Shown one piece after another: positions 1-7,508 of a stretch of 36,836 bases of DNA; positions within the stretch are counted from its first letter, which is position 1; each line of letters starts with the position of its first letter. A program made the translations under genes and the position numbers. Source of the DNA: Syntrophomonadaceae bacterium (GTDB taxonomy: Bacteria > Bacillota > Dethiobacteria > DTU022); NCBI GenBank assembly GCA_007129055.1, contig SKWE01000084.1, positions 1-36,836 of the forward strand, read 5' to 3'. The notes below the pieces were generated by a model. It was not told the DNA's origin. It did not search any database and saw nothing but the letters and a program-made list of their open reading frames with translations.

Positions 1-26
1 GTTTCAGGGAGAAAACTGAATATGAA

Positions 27-224
27 TCGTTAAAAATAAAATTTTAACGAGGGAAAGTGTGTCTAGGGTTCCGCCGCTTACTTATAAAACTTGGTTAAAA
101 AGTATGACAAAGCGGGCTGGTCCGAGTGACACAGGCAGCCGTGCCGTATAAAAAAATGGCTGCCACACCGGAGGGATAAAAGCCCAGGCGGGTAGGTTTC
201 GCTCGATGCCTATCTGTTTGGGCT
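27..224 (+). ncRNA. ykkC-family riboswitch aptamer, probably the PRPP-sensing subtype
   Basis: The conserved ykkC blocks occur in order: GGGAAAGTGTGTCTAGGGTT at 51-70, CTGGTCCGAG at 117-126, and ACCGGAGGGATAAAAGCCC at 167-185. Supporting helices are a 9-bp 5' hairpin (27-35 with 42-50, P0-like), CCGCTT/AAGCGG (74-79 with 110-115), GGCAGCC/GGCTGCC (134-140 with 158-164), and a P3-like helix AGCCCA/TGGGCT (181-186 with 219-224) with further inner pairing. The family includes sensors of guanidine, ppGpp, PRPP and nucleoside diphosphates. A P0 helix together with downstream purine genes points to the PRPP group, but that choice rests on context and not on mapped ligand-contact bases. No classical U-run terminator follows directly. 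The segment TTCCGG at 232-237 could compete for CCGGAG at 168-173, which would be a possible switch. Confidence 0.85.
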
Positions 225-236
225 CATTCTATTCCG

Positions 237-245
237 GGAGGTGAT
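237..245 (+). promoter_or_regulatory. Orphan perfect Shine-Dalgarno in the riboswitch expression platform
   Basis: GGAGGTGAT is a nine-base perfect complement to the usual 3' end of 16S rRNA, but no ATG, GTG or TTG lies at usable distance. The only candidate is a CTG at 253 (spacer 7 nt), which would open a 12-codon hydrophobic leader frame ending at TAA 289-291. The site directly abuts TTCCGG (232-237), which can pair with aptamer bases 168-173, so access to it could depend on aptamer folding. It may be a leader-peptide site, a ribosome standby site, or chance. Confidence 0.35.
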
Positions 246-336
246 CTCTTTACTGCTAATATTTCCTTTCAGACTTCTTTATTATTTATAACCTTTTAGT
301 CTTTAAGTTTACCCAAATAACTTTAGGAGGAAGAGA

Positions 337-1629
337 ATGGAAAAGTTTTTTAAGTTTAAGGAATTCAACACTAATTTAAAGACCGAAACAACAGCCGGAG
401 CAACAACTTTTATGACCATGGCTTACATTATCTTTGTAAACCCCTTTATACTAAGCACAACTGGCATGGATTTTGGCGCAGTAATGACAGCGACTATAAT
501 TGCAGCCGGTGTAACCACTATATTAATGGGTTTGCTAACCAATTATCCCTTTGCCCTGGCCAGTGGTATGGGGCTTAATGCATTTTTTGCTTTTGTTGTG
601 GCTTCTCAGTTCGGCTGGCAGGCCGCCCTGGCAGCAGTTTTCATTTCAGGAGTGGTCTTTCTTATATTAGCTGTAACAGGGGCTATCGCACATATAGATG
701 CTGCTGTACCAACCAGCCTGAAAAGCGCAGTTGCTGCCGGTATCGGTTTGTTTATTGCATTTATCGGGTTACAAAATGCAGGTATTATTGTTGGCTATGA
801 AGCTACCCAGGTAACACTTGGCAACCTGACTGACCCGGGCCCCATGCTTTCATTAATTGGCCTTTTATTTATTGCTGTGTTGATGGCCAGAAAAATTCGC
901 GGGGCAATTTTGATTGGAATTCTGCTTACGACAATTGTTAGCTTCATTATGGGCTTTCAACCAGCCCCAACAGGATTTGGTGACATTTTTGGGCCTCCGG
1001 CCAGCTTATCGCCAATATTATTACAGTTAGACTTCAGGGCAGTCTTTGCCATTCCTTTATTTGTTATATTTTCATTTGTTTTTGTTGATGTATTTGATAC
1101 CATGGGCACGCTGCTTGGAACAGGTGCCAGGGCAGGGTATCTTGATAAAGATGGCCGCTTGCCGAAAGTCAATAAGGCAATGCTGGTGGACTCAATCGGA
1201 ACAATGGGTGGAGCCCTGATAGGAACCAGCACTGTCACAACCTATATCGAATCAACAGCCGGTATTTCTGAAGGCGGTAAAACTGGATTTACATCAGTTG
1301 TGACCGGGATCTTGTTCTTCCTGACCCTTTTCCTCGCCCCGCTTGCCGGGCTGGTACCGGCTGAAGCAACTGCACCGGCTTTAATTATAGTGGGTGTATT
1401 GATGGTCGGGGCAGTTATGAAAATCGACTTTGATGATTTTACGGAGGCATTCCCTGCCTTTTTAACCATTATATTTATGCCATTGGCCTACAGCATTGCC
1501 GATGGGATTGCATTTGGTTTTATCGCATTTCCACTGGTAAAAGTTGTAGCCGGAAAATCCAAGGAAGTACATTGGCTGCTCTACATTCTGGCAGCTATAT
1601 CTCTCGTTCACTTTTTCGGGCTGTTTTAA
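337..1629 (+). CDS. pbuG: NCS2-family purine base permease (guanine/hypoxanthine type)
   Basis: Polytopic membrane protein of 430 residues, the usual size for the AzgA/PbuG branch of NCS2 transporters, which import hypoxanthine, guanine or adenine with protons. Family landmarks are the N-terminal TTAGATTFMTMAYIIFVNP stretch, GMGLNAFFAF in an early membrane segment, DVFDTMGT at about 251-258, and a following GTSTVTTYIESTAGI block. Hydrophobic segments fill the rest of the protein. AGGAGG at 325-330 places the ATG well. It is the first gene after the ykkC RNA and is followed by the de novo purine genes, so salvage uptake and synthesis probably share control. The exact base transported cannot be read from the sequence; the symbol is by family resemblance. 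Confidence 0.9.
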   Translation: MEKFFKFKEFNTNLKTETTAGATTFMTMAYIIFVNPFILSTTGMDFGAVMTATIIAAGVTTILMGLLTNYPFALASGMGLNAFFAFVVASQFGWQAALAAVFISGVVFLILAVTGAIAHIDAAVPTSLKSAVAAGIGLFIAFIGLQNAGIIVGYEATQVTLGNLTDPGPMLSLIGLLFIAVLMARKIRGAILIGILLTTIVSFIMGFQPAPTGFGDIFGPPASLSPILLQLDFRAVFAIPLFVIFSFVFVDVFDTMGTLLGTGARAGYLDKDGRLPKVNKAMLVDSIGTMGGALIGTSTVTTYIESTAGISEGGKTGFTSVVTGILFFLTLFLAPLAGLVPAEATAPALIIVGVLMVGAVMKIDFDDFTEAFPAFLTIIFMPLAYSIADGIAFGFIAFPLVKVVAGKSKEVHWLLYILAAISLVHFFGLF

Positions 1630-1716
1630 AGCGTAGTAATATAAGGTTTATTACAGGTTTAAGTATTATTAAAAAAAGCTTTTGATAGTATATATTTAAA
1701 GGTGAAAACCGGAATT

Positions 1717-1765
1717 CGAAACCTGTGGTGATTACATTAAGAGAATTAACCCGGGTTTCGTTTTT
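1717..1765 (+). terminator. Possible intrinsic terminator or attenuator before purE
   Basis: CGAAACCTG (1717-1725) can pair with the later segment 1752-1760 ending GGGTTTCG, giving a 9-bp stem with one G-U pair. T5 (1761-1765) follows. The loop is long (26 nt), so this is weaker than the hppA terminator. It lies in the 167-bp gap between the permease and purE, where partial termination could separate the two. Confidence 0.35.
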
Positions 1766-1796
1766 CCGGCTGCCGACCAATAGAGTGGAGGCGAAA

Positions 1797-2324
1797 ATGG
1801 TAATGACAAAAAAGGTTGGAATAATAATGGGCAGTGATTCAGATCTACCGATCATGGAAAAGTGTGCAGAAGCTCTTGAACAATTTGGCATAGAATGGGA
1901 AATGGTAGTATCAAGTGCACATCGGCATCCTGAAAAAACTGCAAAATTTGCCCGCGGCGCAACCGAAGCAGGTATCGGAGTTATAGTGGCCGGCGCCGGA
2001 GGCGCAGCCCATCTGCCGGGTGTTATAGCATCAATGACATATTTACCGGTTATCGGGGTTCCAGTAGCTATTGAACCGCTTCAGGGAGTAGATTCGCTGC
2101 ATTCAATTGTCCAGATGCCCCAGGGGATTCCGGTAGCAACTGTGACTATTAACGGCGCATATAATGCCGGTTTACTTGCAGCACAGATCCTGGCAGTGGA
2201 AGACGAAGCTTTACAGAAAAAGCTATCGGCTTATCGTGATGCACTGGCCTTAAAAGTAGAAGAAAAAGACAAAAAATTACAGGAAAAAATTAAAGAAAGA
2301 AAACGAAATGGAGCAGGTGAATAA
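1797..2324 (+). CDS. purE: N5-carboxyaminoimidazole ribonucleotide mutase PurE
   Basis: PurE of 175 residues, acting at the CAIR-forming step of IMP synthesis. The nucleotide-binding MGSDSD loop is at about 11-16, the SAHRHP active-site segment at 40-45, and GGAAHLPG with a conserved His at about 68-75; VQMPQGIPVATV follows. The sequence is of the class I (N5-CAIR mutase) type. The start at 1797 is chosen because GGAGG at 1787-1791 sits 5 nt upstream. The frame is open further upstream to 1725, but that extension is not family-like. The C-terminus carries a lysine/glutamate-rich tail of about 20 residues. No purK partner is present in this window. The stop is 2 nt before purB. Confidence 0.95.
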   Translation: MVMTKKVGIIMGSDSDLPIMEKCAEALEQFGIEWEMVVSSAHRHPEKTAKFARGATEAGIGVIVAGAGGAAHLPGVIASMTYLPVIGVPVAIEPLQGVDSLHSIVQMPQGIPVATVTINGAYNAGLLAAQILAVEDEALQKKLSAYRDALALKVEEKDKKLQEKIKERKRNGAGE

Positions 2325-2326
2325 AA

Positions 2327-3619
2327 ATGATTGAACGCTATACCGGGGAAGAGATGGGCAGGATATGGAGCCTGGAGAACCGTTACAGGAAATTCCTGGA
2401 GGTAGAAATACTAGCTTCACAGGCCTGGGCTGAACTGGGTGTCATTCCCCGTGAAGCAGCCTCATTGATCGCTGAAAATGCTGCTTTTACTGTAGAGCGG
2501 ATTGAAGAATTGGAAAAAGAGACGCGCCATGATGTGGTAGCTTTCACAAGAGCTGTAGCTGAGTCCCTGGGTGAAGAAAGCCGTTATTTTCATTACGGGC
2601 TTACTTCTTATGATATTGTTGATACCGCTCTTTCTGTAATGCTTAAAGAAGCTTCGGTAATAATTGCTGCAGGTTTGCAGGAAATGGAAGATATTTTAAA
2701 ACAACATGCTTTAAAACACAAGGATACAGCCACCGTGGGAAGAACACACGGTGTACATGCTGAACCGACCAGCCTCGGTTTAAAATTTGCTCTCTGGATG
2801 GCAGAGATTCAAAGAAACCGGAAGCGATTTGAAGAAGCGACAAAAAGTATAAGTGTTGGAAAACTATCTGGTGCGGTTGGAAACTTTGCCCATATCGATC
2901 CTTTCATCGAAGAGTATGTCTGTAAAGAGCTAGGCTTGGAACCTGCTCCAGTATCGACCCAGGTTCTGCAGCGTGACCGACATGCTGAGTACCTGGGAAT
3001 ATTGGCTTTAATCGGTGCTACTTTAGAGAAGGTGGCTCTTGAAATCAGGAACCTCCAGCGGACTGAAGTTCGTGAACTTGAAGAACCATTTTATAGCGGG
3101 CAGAAAGGATCATCAGCAATGCCCCATAAACGCAACCCTGTTACCTGCGAAAAAGTTTGCGGTATTGCCCGTCTTCTCAGGGGGTATGCTGTTGCAGCAT
3201 TGGAAAATGTAGCGCTTTGGCATGAACGGGATATTTCACACTCCTCAGTGGAGCGCGTCATCCTGCCGGACAGTACGATTGCCACAGATCACATCTTACA
3301 AGAGATGATCAGGGTGATTAAAGACATAAAAATTAATGATCAAAACCTGTCTGAAAACCTGGAGATAACCGGAGGGTTGATCTATTCCCAGCGGGTACTT
3401 CTTGAACTGGTTGAAAGCGGGTTGTCCCGTGAAGATGCTTATGACCTTGTACAGGGATGTGCAATGAGAGCCTGGGAGGAAAAGCTTTCTTTCAAAGATC
3501 TTCTGGCATCTGATACTATAGTTGAGGAAAAATTAGGTTTAGAAAAATTAAATGAATGTTTTAACCCGGCTCATTATTTGAAACGGGTTAACTATATATA
3601 TAAAAGGCTTGGAATATAA
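2327..3619 (+). CDS. purB: Adenylosuccinate lyase PurB
   Basis: A 430-residue member of the fumarase/aspartase superfamily. It cleaves SAICAR to AICAR plus fumarate, and adenylosuccinate to AMP plus fumarate. The superfamily signature GSSAMPHKRNP is at 261-271; its flexible loop holds the catalytic serine (Ser262 or Ser263). The GRTHGVHAEP segment carries His141 and His144, with His141 matching the usual position in Bacillus-type enzymes. Length is typical. The gene starts 2 nt after the purE stop, so the two are likely co-translated. Fumarate released here could in principle feed the fumarase encoded near the right end of the window, but that link is only inferred. Confidence 0.96.
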   Translation: MIERYTGEEMGRIWSLENRYRKFLEVEILASQAWAELGVIPREAASLIAENAAFTVERIEELEKETRHDVVAFTRAVAESLGEESRYFHYGLTSYDIVDTALSVMLKEASVIIAAGLQEMEDILKQHALKHKDTATVGRTHGVHAEPTSLGLKFALWMAEIQRNRKRFEEATKSISVGKLSGAVGNFAHIDPFIEEYVCKELGLEPAPVSTQVLQRDRHAEYLGILALIGATLEKVALEIRNLQRTEVRELEEPFYSGQKGSSAMPHKRNPVTCEKVCGIARLLRGYAVAALENVALWHERDISHSSVERVILPDSTIATDHILQEMIRVIKDIKINDQNLSENLEITGGLIYSQRVLLELVESGLSREDAYDLVQGCAMRAWEEKLSFKDLLASDTIVEEKLGLEKLNECFNPAHYLKRVNYIYKRLGI

Positions 3620-3640
3620 CAGGTAAAGGAGTTTGAGCTG

Positions 3641-4351
3641 ATGAAAAAATGTGAATTTATGTATGAGGGCAAGGCAAAAAGAATTTATAAGACAGAAGAT
3701 CCGGCATTGGTAATTGTTGAGTTTAAGGATGATGCCACAGCTTTTGATGGTGTAAAAAAAGACACACTGGTTGATAAAGGTATTTTAAATAATCGCTTGT
3801 CATCAATATTTTTTGAGCTGTTGGAAGATAATGAGGTAGCTACTCATTATGTGAAACCGCTCTCAGAGCGTGAGATGCTTGTTAAGGGATTGGAAATTAT
3901 TCCTGTTGAAGTTATTGTCCGGAATATAGCCGCAGGCAGCCTTTCTAAACGTCTTGGCATAGAAGAAGGAAAGGAAATGAAAAAAACAGTGCTTGAGTTC
4001 TCCCTGAAGGATGATGAGCTGCATGACCCGATGATCAATCATTACCATATTTATGCCATGGAGTTGGCAACCGCTGAAGAGATGGATGAAATTGAAAAGG
4101 CAGCGCTGAGAGTAAATGATATCCTTGTTCCATATTTGTTGGAAAAGGGGATAATTCTTGTTGATTTTAAACTTGAATTCGGCAGACATAAGGGCGAAAT
4201 TTTATTAGGTGATGAAATATCACCTGACACCTGCCGTTTCTGGGATAGCAGCAGTAAAGAGAAATTGGATAAAGATCGTTTTCGCAGGGATATGGGCGGG
4301 GTTGTTGAAGCATATCGTGAAGTACTTCGTCGCCTGGAGGGGGGAGAGTAA
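3641..4351 (+). CDS. purC: SAICAR synthetase PurC
   Basis: PurC (236 residues, normal length) joins CAIR and aspartate using ATP to form SAICAR. Family hallmarks are MYEGKAKRIY near the N-terminus (ATP-binding hairpin), DDATAFDG, EVIVRNIAAGSLSKRLG in the centre, LVDFKLEFG, and DEISPDTCRFWD in the C-terminal part, which holds the magnesium and nucleotide contacts. AAAGGAG about 9 nt before the ATG serves as ribosome site. Its last codons form GGAGGGGGGAGAG, which doubles as the ribosome site for purS; the purC stop is one base before the proposed purS start. Confidence 0.96.
   Translation: MKKCEFMYEGKAKRIYKTEDPALVIVEFKDDATAFDGVKKDTLVDKGILNNRLSSIFFELLEDNEVATHYVKPLSEREMLVKGLEIIPVEVIVRNIAAGSLSKRLGIEEGKEMKKTVLEFSLKDDELHDPMINHYHIYAMELATAEEMDEIEKAALRVNDILVPYLLEKGIILVDFKLEFGRHKGEILLGDEISPDTCRFWDSSSKEKLDKDRFRRDMGGVVEAYREVLRRLEGGE
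4336..4346 (+). promoter_or_regulatory. Ribosome-binding site deciding the purS CTG start
   Basis: GGAGGGGGGAG lies inside the end of purC, 6 nt before CTG 4353-4355. No ATG, GTG or TTG occurs in the purS frame between this site and the conserved PurS core. The nearest upstream alternatives (GTG 4317, TTG 4305 and 4302) lie before this site and lack a comparable one of their own. Confidence 0.6.
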
Positions 4352-4352
4352 C

Positions 4353-4610
4353 CTGCAATTCATTGCTAAAGTGGAGGTTACCCTGAAAAAAGCGGTTCTC
4401 GATCCACAGGGGGTTGCTGTAGAGAATTCGCTGAAGGCGCTGGGTTATAATAACACTTCGGGTGTACGGGTAGGTAAATATATAGAATTAACCCTGGAAG
4501 CGGGTAATAGCAAAGACGCCGCATTACAGGTGGAAGAGATGTCACGCAGGCTGCTCAGTAACCCTGTAATTGAAGATTTCAGCTATACAATACAGGAGGC
4601 CGGCAGATGA
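4353..4610 (+). CDS. purS: FGAM synthase PurS subunit (apparent CTG start)
   Basis: A small protein of 85 residues that bridges PurL and PurQ in the three-part formylglycinamidine ribonucleotide synthase of Bacillus-type bacteria. The core reads FIAKVEVTLKKAVLDPQG, then a VRVGKYIEL strand and a C-terminal LLSNPVIEDFSY strand, all typical of PurS. The frame is open upstream to an ATG at 4209, but that would add 48 residues overlapping purC that no PurS has. Starting at CTG 4353 gives the usual two or three residues before the AKV strand and uses a strong ribosome site. GTG 4317 is the next best choice. It overlaps purQ by 4 nt (ATGA type), implying translational coupling. Confidence 0.85.
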   Translation: MQFIAKVEVTLKKAVLDPQGVAVENSLKALGYNNTSGVRVGKYIELTLEAGNSKDAALQVEEMSRRLLSNPVIEDFSYTIQEAGR

Positions 4611-5317
4611 AATTTGGAGTAGTAGTCTTTCCCGGATCGAACTGTGATCTTGATGCTTACCACCTGTTAAAAGATGTTCTGAACCTGCCGGTTGAATACA
4701 TTTATTATAACCAAAAAATAGTTAATAATTACGACCTGATTATTTTGCCGGGAGGTTTTACATATGGTGATTACCTGCGGTCCGGTGCTATAGCGCGTTT
4801 CAGCCCTGTTATGGATACTATTGTTGATTTTGCTGAAAGAGGCGGCTTAATACTGGGAATATGTAATGGTTTCCAGGTGTTGACTGAAGCAGGCCTCCTG
4901 CCCGGTGCCCTCTACCGCAATAGTCACCTCCAATTTCGATGCGAAAAAGTATACCTGAAAGTTGAAAATAATAATTCACCTTTTACTGTTATAGCAAAAG
5001 AAGGTGATGTTCTGAAAATTCCTGTTGCCCATGGTGACGGGAATTATTATGCTGATCCAGCTACTCTGAAAGAGTTAGAGAATAATAAGCAAATACTTTT
5101 CCGTTATTGTGATCAGGAAGGGAATGTTACGGAGCAGGCAAATCCTAATGGGTCCCTGTTGAATATTGCTGGAATTTGTAACAGTAAACGAAACGTAGCA
5201 GGAATGATGCCTCACCCGGAAAGGGCAGGAGAAGCCCTGCTGGGCTCTACAGACGGTCTGGTAATATTTAAATCAATTCTCAAGAGCCTGGAAAGGGGTG
5301 GATGGACTGATGGATAA
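4607..5317 (+). CDS. purQ: FGAM synthase glutaminase subunit PurQ
   Basis: Class I glutamine amidotransferase of 236 residues that supplies ammonia to PurL. The nucleophile elbow GICNGFQVL places the catalytic cysteine at Cys86, and the MMPHPER segment supplies His203 and Glu205, completing the triad. LPGGFTYGDYLRSG at 48-60 is the PurQ oxyanion-region motif. Length is normal for the stand-alone subunit. The gene overlaps purS by 4 nt at its start and purL by 8 nt at its end, so the S, Q and L subunits are probably translated in a coupled, stoichiometric way. Confidence 0.96.
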   Translation: MKFGVVVFPGSNCDLDAYHLLKDVLNLPVEYIYYNQKIVNNYDLIILPGGFTYGDYLRSGAIARFSPVMDTIVDFAERGGLILGICNGFQVLTEAGLLPGALYRNSHLQFRCEKVYLKVENNNSPFTVIAKEGDVLKIPVAHGDGNYYADPATLKELENNKQILFRYCDQEGNVTEQANPNGSLLNIAGICNSKRNVAGMMPHPERAGEALLGSTDGLVIFKSILKSLERGGWTDG

Positions 5318-7508
5318 TGTTGCCTGGCGTGAACTCGGCTTAACGGATGAGGAATACAGAATGATTGTTGAACAGGTTGGCAGAGAGCCAAATTTAACAG
5401 AGCTGAACATGTATAGTGTAATGTGGTCAGAACACTGTAGTTATAAGCATTCACGCTCATCCTTAAGTCTTTTTCCTACCTGTGGGCCAAGGGTAATCCA
5501 GGGGCCGGGAGAAAATGCAGGTGTTGTTGATATTGGAGATGGATGGGCAGTTGTTTTTAAAATTGAAAGCCATAATCATCCCTCGGCTATCGAGCCGTAC
5601 CAGGGAGCAGCAACAGGTGTCGGCGGTATTTTAAGAGATATATTTACGATGGGTGCGCAACCTGTGGCATTTTTGAATTCCCTGCGGTTTGGAGACTTGG
5701 AAGATCCCCGGGTCCGTTATTTATTTGACGGCGTTGTTGCCGGTATCGGCGGTTATGGAAACTGTGTAGGAATTCCAACTGTTGCCGGAGAGATCTATTT
5801 TGATCCCTGCTATAGCGGTAATCCGCTTGTAAATGCCATGTGCGTCGGCGTAATGCCCAAAGACAGCCTAGTATTGGGTAAGGCTTGCGGTATTGGGAAC
5901 CTGGTTATTCTTGTAGGTGCCCGGACTGGCCGCGACGGCATTCATGGAGTAACTTTTGCCTCTGAAGAACTATCAGAAGAATCGGAAGAGAAACGCCCTG
6001 CAGTCCAGGTAGGAGATCCTTTTCTTGGTAAATTATTAATGGATGCAACCCTTGAGACAATCAGGAAAAGTTTGGTTTGCGGGGTTCAGGATTTTGGTGG
6101 CGCTGGTTTAACATGTGCCCTCACAGAAACTGCTTCCCGGGCTGGAACAGGGATTGAAATAGATCTGGACCAGGTCCCGCTGAGGGAAGAAGGAATGCAG
6201 CCTTACGAAATATTAACTTCTGAATCACAGGAACGCATGCTTTTAATTGTTGAGCCCGGCAAGCTAGCTGAAGTGGAAAAGGTATTTCAACGTTGGGAAC
6301 TGCCCCTGGCTGTGCTGGGAAAAGTAACCTCTGACGGTAACGTGGTGGCTCTATACCGGGGAGAAAAGGTAGTAGAATTACCTGCTGACAGTGTGGCAGG
6401 CGGAGCTCCTGCCTACAACCCGGAATATAGAGAGCCTGTGTACTACAATGAGTTGGCAAAATTTGATCCTTCTGTAATGCCGCCACCCGGGGGTTTCGGG
6501 AAAGCTCTTTTAAAACTGCTTTCGTCACCTGATGTGGCATCAAAGGAATGGGCCTGGCGCAGATACGATTACTCTGTGCGGACATGCACGGTTCAGGGTC
6601 CGGGAGGAGAGGCTGCAGTTATCCGGCTGCGTGAAACCGGAAAAGGGCTTGCCCTTTCCGTTGATGGTAATGGAAGGTTAACCTATTTGAACCCCTACAT
6701 AGGCGGTATGATGGCTGTAGCAGAGGCGACGAGAAACCTGAGTTGTGTTGGTGCCGAACCGATTGGCATTACAGACTGCCTTAATTTCGGTAACCCTGAA
6801 AAGCCTGAGATATTCTGGCAGTTCAGACAGGCTGTAACGGGTATGGCAGAAGCCTGTCGCGAGTTAGAAGTGCCTGTAGTTGGAGGCAACGTGAGTTTTT
6901 ATAACGAAGTCGAAGGGGAAGCAATTTACCCGACACCGGTGGTCGGGGCAGTAGGACTTCTTGATAATCCGGAAAAAGCATGTTCAAATGCTCTTGGAAG
7001 CGAAGGTGACTTAATCTGCCTGCTTGGCGCTCCTGAGGTTTCCCTGGGCGGCAGCCAGTATTTGAAAAGCTGCTGTAATAAGGTGGCAGGCAGACTGGCC
7101 GATATTGATCTGCAGTTTGAAAAACGGCTACAGGAAAAGCTGCGCTTGTTAATAGCAGAAGAACTATTAGTGTCAGCACGCGATCTATCAGATGGAGGGC
7201 TATCTGTTGCCCTTGCAGAAAGCTGTTTGGCTGGCAACAGGGGAGCGGTAATTGATTTGGGCCGGATGGATAACCTGGTTATGCAGTTATTTGGAGAAGG
7301 GCCATCAAGGATTCTTATCTCTTTTAAACCCGGTAATAGAGATAAAATAGTTATGCTTTCAAAGGAAAGTTCTATTCCATTGACATTTTTGGGAATAGCT
7401 ATTGAAAACACTTTGATAATCAAAAGTGACGATGATATAATACTTAAGTTGAGTCTCGATGAAATGAAAGAGGCTTACGGGGAGGTTTTTTCATGTATTA
7501 TGGGGTAG
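5310..7508 (+). CDS. purL: FGAM synthase large subunit PurL (short, PurS/PurQ-dependent type)
   Basis: ATP-dependent synthetase of 732 residues that converts FGAR to FGAM using ammonia delivered by PurQ. It is the short form without a fused glutaminase domain. MWSEHCSYKHS at about 38-48 contains the family His42, ESHNHP is at 86-91 followed by the PYQGAATGVGGILRD nucleotide segment, and GGNVSFYNE marks the second half. I chose ATG 5310 over GTG 5298: the stretch AAGGGGTGG at 5293-5301 sits at good distance from 5310, while GTG 5298 has no ribosome site and would only add four residues. It overlaps purQ by 8 nt and purF by 16 nt. Confidence 0.95.
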   Translation: MDNVAWRELGLTDEEYRMIVEQVGREPNLTELNMYSVMWSEHCSYKHSRSSLSLFPTCGPRVIQGPGENAGVVDIGDGWAVVFKIESHNHPSAIEPYQGAATGVGGILRDIFTMGAQPVAFLNSLRFGDLEDPRVRYLFDGVVAGIGGYGNCVGIPTVAGEIYFDPCYSGNPLVNAMCVGVMPKDSLVLGKACGIGNLVILVGARTGRDGIHGVTFASEELSEESEEKRPAVQVGDPFLGKLLMDATLETIRKSLVCGVQDFGGAGLTCALTETASRAGTGIEIDLDQVPLREEGMQPYEILTSESQERMLLIVEPGKLAEVEKVFQRWELPLAVLGKVTSDGNVVALYRGEKVVELPADSVAGGAPAYNPEYREPVYYNELAKFDPSVMPPPGGFGKALLKLLSSPDVASKEWAWRRYDYSVRTCTVQGPGGEAAVIRLRETGKGLALSVDGNGRLTYLNPYIGGMMAVAEATRNLSCVGAEPIGITDCLNFGNPEKPEIFWQFRQAVTGMAEACRELEVPVVGGNVSFYNEVEGEAIYPTPVVGAVGLLDNPEKACSNALGSEGDLICLLGAPEVSLGGSQYLKSCCNKVAGRLADIDLQFEKRLQEKLRLLIAEELLVSARDLSDGGLSVALAESCLAGNRGAVIDLGRMDNLVMQLFGEGPSRILISFKPGNRDKIVMLSKESSIPLTFLGIAIENTLIIKSDDDIILKLSLDEMKEAYGEVFSCIMG

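Noticed and set aside
1..336. A classical purine (guanine/adenine) riboswitch before the permease.
   Set aside because: The conserved loops and core of that class are absent, while the ykkC blocks are clearly present.
4209..4352. A longer PurS starting at ATG 4209.
   Set aside because: It would add 48 residues wholly within purC, with no ribosome site and no counterpart in the PurS family.
6121..7423. Several open minus-strand frames of 100-165 codons opposite purL.
   Set aside because: They lack ribosome sites and recognisable motifs, and lie entirely opposite a well-conserved gene; they reflect codon bias.
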